DNA of 26,807 nucleotides from an uncultured Eubacteriales bacterium (lineage in GTDB: Bacteria; Bacillota; Clostridia; Oscillospirales; Acutalibacteraceae), in the NCBI GenBank assembly GCA_934725345.1, contig CAKVBG010000008.1, positions 1-26,807 on the forward strand. The letters are read 5' to 3'. Under the pieces are notes generated by a model, which was given only the letters and a program-made list of their open reading frames with translations, made no database searches and was not told where the DNA came from. The stretch's first letter is position 1, and each line of letters starts with the position of its first letter. Both the position numbers and the translations under genes were made by a program. Shown piece after piece: positions 23,281 through 26,807 of the stretch.

Positions 23281-24996
23281 TTAACTTTCTCTTAGTGAAT
23301 TAAAAGAATTTAGAAGATTTAAAGTACCGTATCCCCATTGAGGGTTAGGGTATTTTCTATTACTAGTTCTGTTGCAGCCGCGTATTAGTATCGAGCGAAG
23401 TCGATTACCCGTGGTGGATGGAGCATTGCCCTCAACAATTGCCCATTGCATAAAAAGAGCGGCAGCGCCGGCGGTTATTGAAGCTGATACACTCGTGCCC
23501 GTAAATGTTCCTTCTCCGAATGGATAATACCCTGAAACTCCCACTCCCGGAGCTACGAAATCAGGGCAGGTTTTATTAGTTAAAGTTGGTCCCCAAGAGC
23601 TATTTATGTAGAGACTGTTTTCATCTTCATTGTAGGCGCCTACTGCCAATGCACCTAGAGCGGTTGAAGGTATAACTATTGTGTAATTTGGTGTGGGTGA
23701 AACAAATTCTATATCAGGACTTATAAAACCCGTCATAGGTAACCAAGCGTGATACTTCCCACTTATTATGACGTCTCCGTGAAGTCTTATTTCCCATATC
23801 CCCGGCACAACGTCCTCCACCTGTATGAAAGCGCATCTACTTCCATTTTGATGATAGAGTATTTTAACAAGCGATTTTTCAAAAATCAATCTTTTTTGAT
23901 AAAAGGTTCCTGCAAAAAAGGGTATACGGTTAATTAATTCTCCGGTGGGGGATTTGATAGAGAAAGAAATTTTATCCCATCCTTCATACCACACGTAGAC
24001 GCTCAAAGATTTTGCTGCTTCTCCGACTCTAACTTCAATTATTGAAATTTCTCCTGTATCGGAAACTGTTCCTTCGGTGTGATGCCGTGCATTGCTTTCA
24101 TTTCCTGCAGATGTGCAGATTGATATGCCAACAGTAGCGGTCAAATAGGAAATATAGTCTTCTAGGCGGTTTTGTCCGTTGTGGCTACCGAAATTACTAC
24201 CCAGTCCTAAACACACCACAGCAGGATTGTCTAATTCTGAAGATTTTCTAAGACCAAATGAAATTCCCAGCATAATATCTATAGATTCAAAAGCCATTTG
24301 CTGTTCCTTAGGAACTAGAAATTCCTGGCGATAATAATTGCTAGCGCTTTTAAGTTTAACTACTATAATATCTGCTTCGGGGGCAGCACCTAGAAATTCT
24401 TCGTATCTGCGTCCTGCTGCAACGGATGCTAAAAAGGTTCCATGACCTACGGTATCTTTATGGGGGACTATACTGTAAGGGTCGTTGCTTTGAAGAGCTT
24501 GATTTATTTGTTCTTGAGTGTAAACAGTACCAAAGTTTACGTCTTCACTAGGACCTGTTTTTATTGTTTGATCCCAAATGTACTTAATTCTGCTCGTGCC
24601 GTCCTCATACTTAAATACCGGCTTGGTATAATCGATACCTGTATCAATGAAAACAAGAGAAACACCTTTTCCTGTTAGGTTTAGATAGGGTCTTTCTTGA
24701 ACTCTTAATATTCCTGTGGACTCCAAAGATTTTACTCCAGTTAAGCCGTGAATTTCGGGGTAAACATTTAAAACATCATATCCCAAATCTGCAAATACTT
24801 CGGGCATATGTTCATCTGTTGTGTAGAGTATCGCGAGTTGGTTTATTAGAACGGTACCTAGTTTTATGTAAGGTCTTTCTGCTAAAAAACTTTGAAAATA
24901 GGGGGTATACCAGTAGTAAAAAGCCACAGTGGACGGTAACGAAATGAATTCATAAAGTGGCATATCTTGGATTTCTTGGTCAGATAATGAAGGCAT
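23281..24996 (-). CDS. CspA-like subtilisin-family (S8) serine protease, second of tandem pair
   Basis: A 571-aa subtilase of the clostridial CspA-like type, in which a jelly-roll beta domain is inserted in the protease. Triad: D118 (VFIDTGID), H185 (DTVGHGT) and S502 (TGTSVSAS); oxyanion-hole N299 (SAGNESNARHH). An insert at about 310-430 (LSVYVWYEGWDKISFSI, VPGIWEIRLHGD) forms the beta domain. Residues 1-105 resemble a pro-region. There is no signal peptide, as expected of Csp proteases that are packaged in spores and process the pro-cortex hydrolase SleC. SleC is not in the window. The product starts 18 bases after the first subtilase ends, implying a shared transcript. AAAGGA sits 13 bases from ATG, a long spacing. 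Its substrate-contact residues depart more from the consensus than those of its neighbour. Confidence 0.9.
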   Translation of the reverse strand: MPSLSDQEIQDMPLYEFISLPSTVAFYYWYTPYFQSFLAERPYIKLGTVLINQLAILYTTDEHMPEVFADLGYDVLNVYPEIHGLTGVKSLESTGILRVQERPYLNLTGKGVSLVFIDTGIDYTKPVFKYEDGTSRIKYIWDQTIKTGPSEDVNFGTVYTQEQINQALQSNDPYSIVPHKDTVGHGTFLASVAAGRRYEEFLGAAPEADIIVVKLKSASNYYRQEFLVPKEQQMAFESIDIMLGISFGLRKSSELDNPAVVCLGLGSNFGSHNGQNRLEDYISYLTATVGISICTSAGNESNARHHTEGTVSDTGEISIIEVRVGEAAKSLSVYVWYEGWDKISFSIKSPTGELINRIPFFAGTFYQKRLIFEKSLVKILYHQNGSRCAFIQVEDVVPGIWEIRLHGDVIISGKYHAWLPMTGFISPDIEFVSPTPNYTIVIPSTALGALAVGAYNEDENSLYINSSWGPTLTNKTCPDFVAPGVGVSGYYPFGEGTFTGTSVSASITAGAAALFMQWAIVEGNAPSTTGNRLRSILIRGCNRTSNRKYPNPQWGYGTLNLLNSFNSLRES

Positions 24997-25014
24997 ATTT
25001 TTATCTATTTCCTT

Positions 25015-26751
25015 TCAGATATTGTTCAATCTAAAGTTTTGAAGTTGTTTCATTGTGCCGAGTAAGCAAAGCGAGCCGTATCCCCACGCATTATTTGGGT
25101 AGGAGATATTAGCTTCTCTTTCTGCACCCCTCATTAAAAATGATTTCAATCTTTCTCCATACAAGAAGGGGTCGTTAAGCTCCACGATACCCCATTGCAT
25201 CATTAACGCCGCTGACCCGGTAACAAAAGGTGCAGCCATGCTGGTACCGCTAAAAGCTGTGTATCCACCTCCGGTTTTAGTAGTTACAATTCCAACTGCC
25301 GGGGCTACCAAGTCAGGCTTGGGGTAAATTATATTTAAAGTGTATCCTCTTCCTGAAAACCCCGAAATTATTCTTCTTGAAGAGTCGTAACCTCCAACTG
25401 TTATAACGTTTATGGCGGTTGATGGTAAAGTTAAAGTGGATTCTGTGGAAGGTTGAGTGAAAATAGTTTCTTCTGAAACTTCTTCGACCGTAGGGAGATA
25501 AATATTATATTTACCGTAAACGATTTGTCCTGCTCGAATTCGTATAGTGAATATACCAACAGGAGGGGTTTTGGTTTGAGAATTTATCTGAAAGAATATT
25601 TCCTGAAAAGAGTTGTAGAATTTAGGCTGACCGTAATTTATTAATATGGAAAGTCCATCTATACTGTAGGTTCGGGTAAGGTCGTAATAAAGAATTTCTC
25701 CGGTTGAGTTTCCTCCTGGCAAAATGAGCTCTACTGTGAAAGAGTCTGAAAAATTTTTCCACAAGGTGATATAGAAAGAGGGGAATTGACCTGCATAAAA
25801 AAATGTTACTTCTTGCATTTGCCCTGTTGATATCTCTCCGGCGTAGTGGTGTCCTGCGGCACCTTCATTCCCTGAAGCCACTACTATGGATGTTTTCCAA
25901 GTTTCGGCCATTTCGTCTATAAATGTTTCAAAAAGAGATTGACCATTATGAGGGCCGTCGTTTGTGCCGTAACTTATGTTTACAACTACCGGCATAGAAA
26001 CTGTTTTAGCTTTATCAATAACATATTTTAAAGCTCTCATAAATTCGGTTGTGCGTGCAAAAGACGGATATCCGGTTTGGCCTAGCTTCACGACTATAAG
26101 CGACGCTTTAGGCGCTACTCCCACGTTTTGTCCATTAGAATCTCGGCCGTTTCCTGCTGCAATTCCTGCAACTGCTGTACCGTGGCCAACAGTATCTATT
26201 TCTGGAACGATACTCAGTGGGTCAGAACTCTGAAGTGCTTGGTTTAGCATTTCATTTGTGTACTCGGTACCGTGCAAAAATCCTTCAGGAGGGTTGCCTT
26301 CAACAGTTTGGTCCCATAGATATAGAATTCTGCTTGTTCCATCTTCGTTTATAAAATCGGGGTGGGTGTAATCTATACCGGAGTCTATTATCCCGACTAC
26401 AACTCCTTCACCGGAAAGGTTAAAATCCGCTGAATCTCTTACGCCAGTTATACATGCTCGGCTTAGTGCTTCTTTGAGATTGAGACTTAAAGTCTTTGGA
26501 GTTTCGATGTGTTCAATTTCTGTGTAGGTAAAGAGTAATGGGATTTTGCTTGCATCTAGGGTGAGGATTGCATAGTTAACACTTAAAATTTCGATGTCAA
26601 TATCTAAGGTTTGTGCAACGCTTAAGATATCTCCGTTGTATTTTATAATTAGTTCCCACATATTTCTTTGCGAGACGTATCCGGATTCCACTTCTGTATT
26701 TTGGAACTCTGATATTGTTTGTCGATTCAAAATTCTATTACTAAAAAGCAT
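25015..26751 (-). CDS. CspA-like subtilisin-family (S8) serine protease, first of tandem pair
   Basis: A 578-aa paralogue of the neighbouring subtilase. The catalytic set is intact: D123 (IIDSGIDYTHPDF), H190 (VGHGTAVAGIAAG), N295 (VASGNEGAAGHH) and S504 (FSGTSMAAPFV). The EDGTSRILYLWDQT block typical of the CspA-like group is present. The jelly-roll insert covers about residues 310-430. An N-terminal pro-domain (1-105) precedes the protease, with no signal peptide. In Clostridium, Csp proteases activate SleC on germinant sensing, and some copies are dead pseudoproteases, but both copies here keep the triad. GGAGAG lies 13 bases upstream of ATG, with a closer but weaker AAAGG. The start is near the window edge, so the promoter is not visible. 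Confidence 0.92.
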   Translation of the reverse strand: MLFSNRILNRQTISEFQNTEVESGYVSQRNMWELIIKYNGDILSVAQTLDIDIEILSVNYAILTLDASKIPLLFTYTEIEHIETPKTLSLNLKEALSRACITGVRDSADFNLSGEGVVVGIIDSGIDYTHPDFINEDGTSRILYLWDQTVEGNPPEGFLHGTEYTNEMLNQALQSSDPLSIVPEIDTVGHGTAVAGIAAGNGRDSNGQNVGVAPKASLIVVKLGQTGYPSFARTTEFMRALKYVIDKAKTVSMPVVVNISYGTNDGPHNGQSLFETFIDEMAETWKTSIVVASGNEGAAGHHYAGEISTGQMQEVTFFYAGQFPSFYITLWKNFSDSFTVELILPGGNSTGEILYYDLTRTYSIDGLSILINYGQPKFYNSFQEIFFQINSQTKTPPVGIFTIRIRAGQIVYGKYNIYLPTVEEVSEETIFTQPSTESTLTLPSTAINVITVGGYDSSRRIISGFSGRGYTLNIIYPKPDLVAPAVGIVTTKTGGGYTAFSGTSMAAPFVTGSAALMMQWGIVELNDPFLYGERLKSFLMRGAEREANISYPNNAWGYGSLCLLGTMKQLQNFRLNNI

Positions 26752-26807
26752 AACCTTTGAGCATCTCTCCTTTGTAAATTTATATGAAGATACTCATAGG
26801 TTATGTT

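Noticed and set aside
26752..26807. Sigma-E-like promoter before the subtilase pair (CATATAAAT)
   Set aside because: The -35 match is poor and the window ends too soon to judge.
1..26807. tRNA, rRNA, riboswitch, CRISPR or transposon
   Set aside because: All intergenic gaps were read on both strands and none has a cloverleaf, repeat-spacer pattern, terminal inverted repeats or recognisable aptamer.

Overview
The window reads as AT-rich chromosomal DNA from an endospore-forming, low-GC Firmicute, most likely a clostridium. The minus-strand block at 4.5-7.3 kb holds spoIID, a DUF2953 (ytfI-type) gene and gerW. Two tandem subtilases of the clostridial CspA-like germination-protease type lie at the right end. 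Start codons include TTG and GTG, and promoters are ordinary sigma-A types. The species cannot be fixed from sequence alone; several secreted or membrane proteins without obvious relatives suggest a host-associated lineage, but that is inference.

Layout. (1) 1-2865, plus: the 3' part of an OmpR-type response regulator, its histidine kinase, and prmC overlapping the kinase. (2) 3033-4418, plus: a 461-aa membrane protein with a Nif11-type double-glycine leader. (3) 4491-7286, minus: spoIID, an M50 site-2-type protease, ytfI and gerW. (4) 7452-10358, plus: an unknown polytopic membrane protein, GAPDH, and a membrane-anchored GT8 glycosyltransferase. (5) 10516-14719, minus: a second Nif11-leader protein (828 aa, Pro/Ser/Thr-rich) and a ClpB/torsin-type AAA+ ATPase carrying an N-terminal export or membrane signal. 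(6) 14997-16207: two small helical orphans, one of them secreted. (7) 16422-21841, plus: a five-gene run made of a stalk-domain surface protein, a Pvc16/DUF4255 protein with a very acidic tail, a beta-sandwich protein, a DUF4280 PAAR-like protein and a Pvc15-type double-AAA ATPase. These are accessory parts of an extracellular contractile injection system (eCIS), but no sheath, tube or baseplate gene is present. (8) 21931-23280, plus: tspO and pgeF. (9) 23281-26751, minus: two subtilases.

The most unusual content lies in regions 2, 5 and 7. The two Nif11-leader genes, about 10 kb apart on opposite strands, share promoter, 5' UTR, TTG start, 72-residue leader, signal-like segment and a glycine-rich membrane segment, then diverge completely. 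They look like one expression-and-export cassette fitted to different C-terminal payloads. No leader-processing transporter or RiPP-modifying enzyme is in the window. The eCIS-like run looks like the tail-completion, spike-tip and ATPase end of an injection particle whose core is encoded elsewhere or lost. Any functional link between these sets is inference from proximity. No tRNA, rRNA, CRISPR array, insertion sequence or transposase was seen. The largest intergenic gap is about 280 bases.
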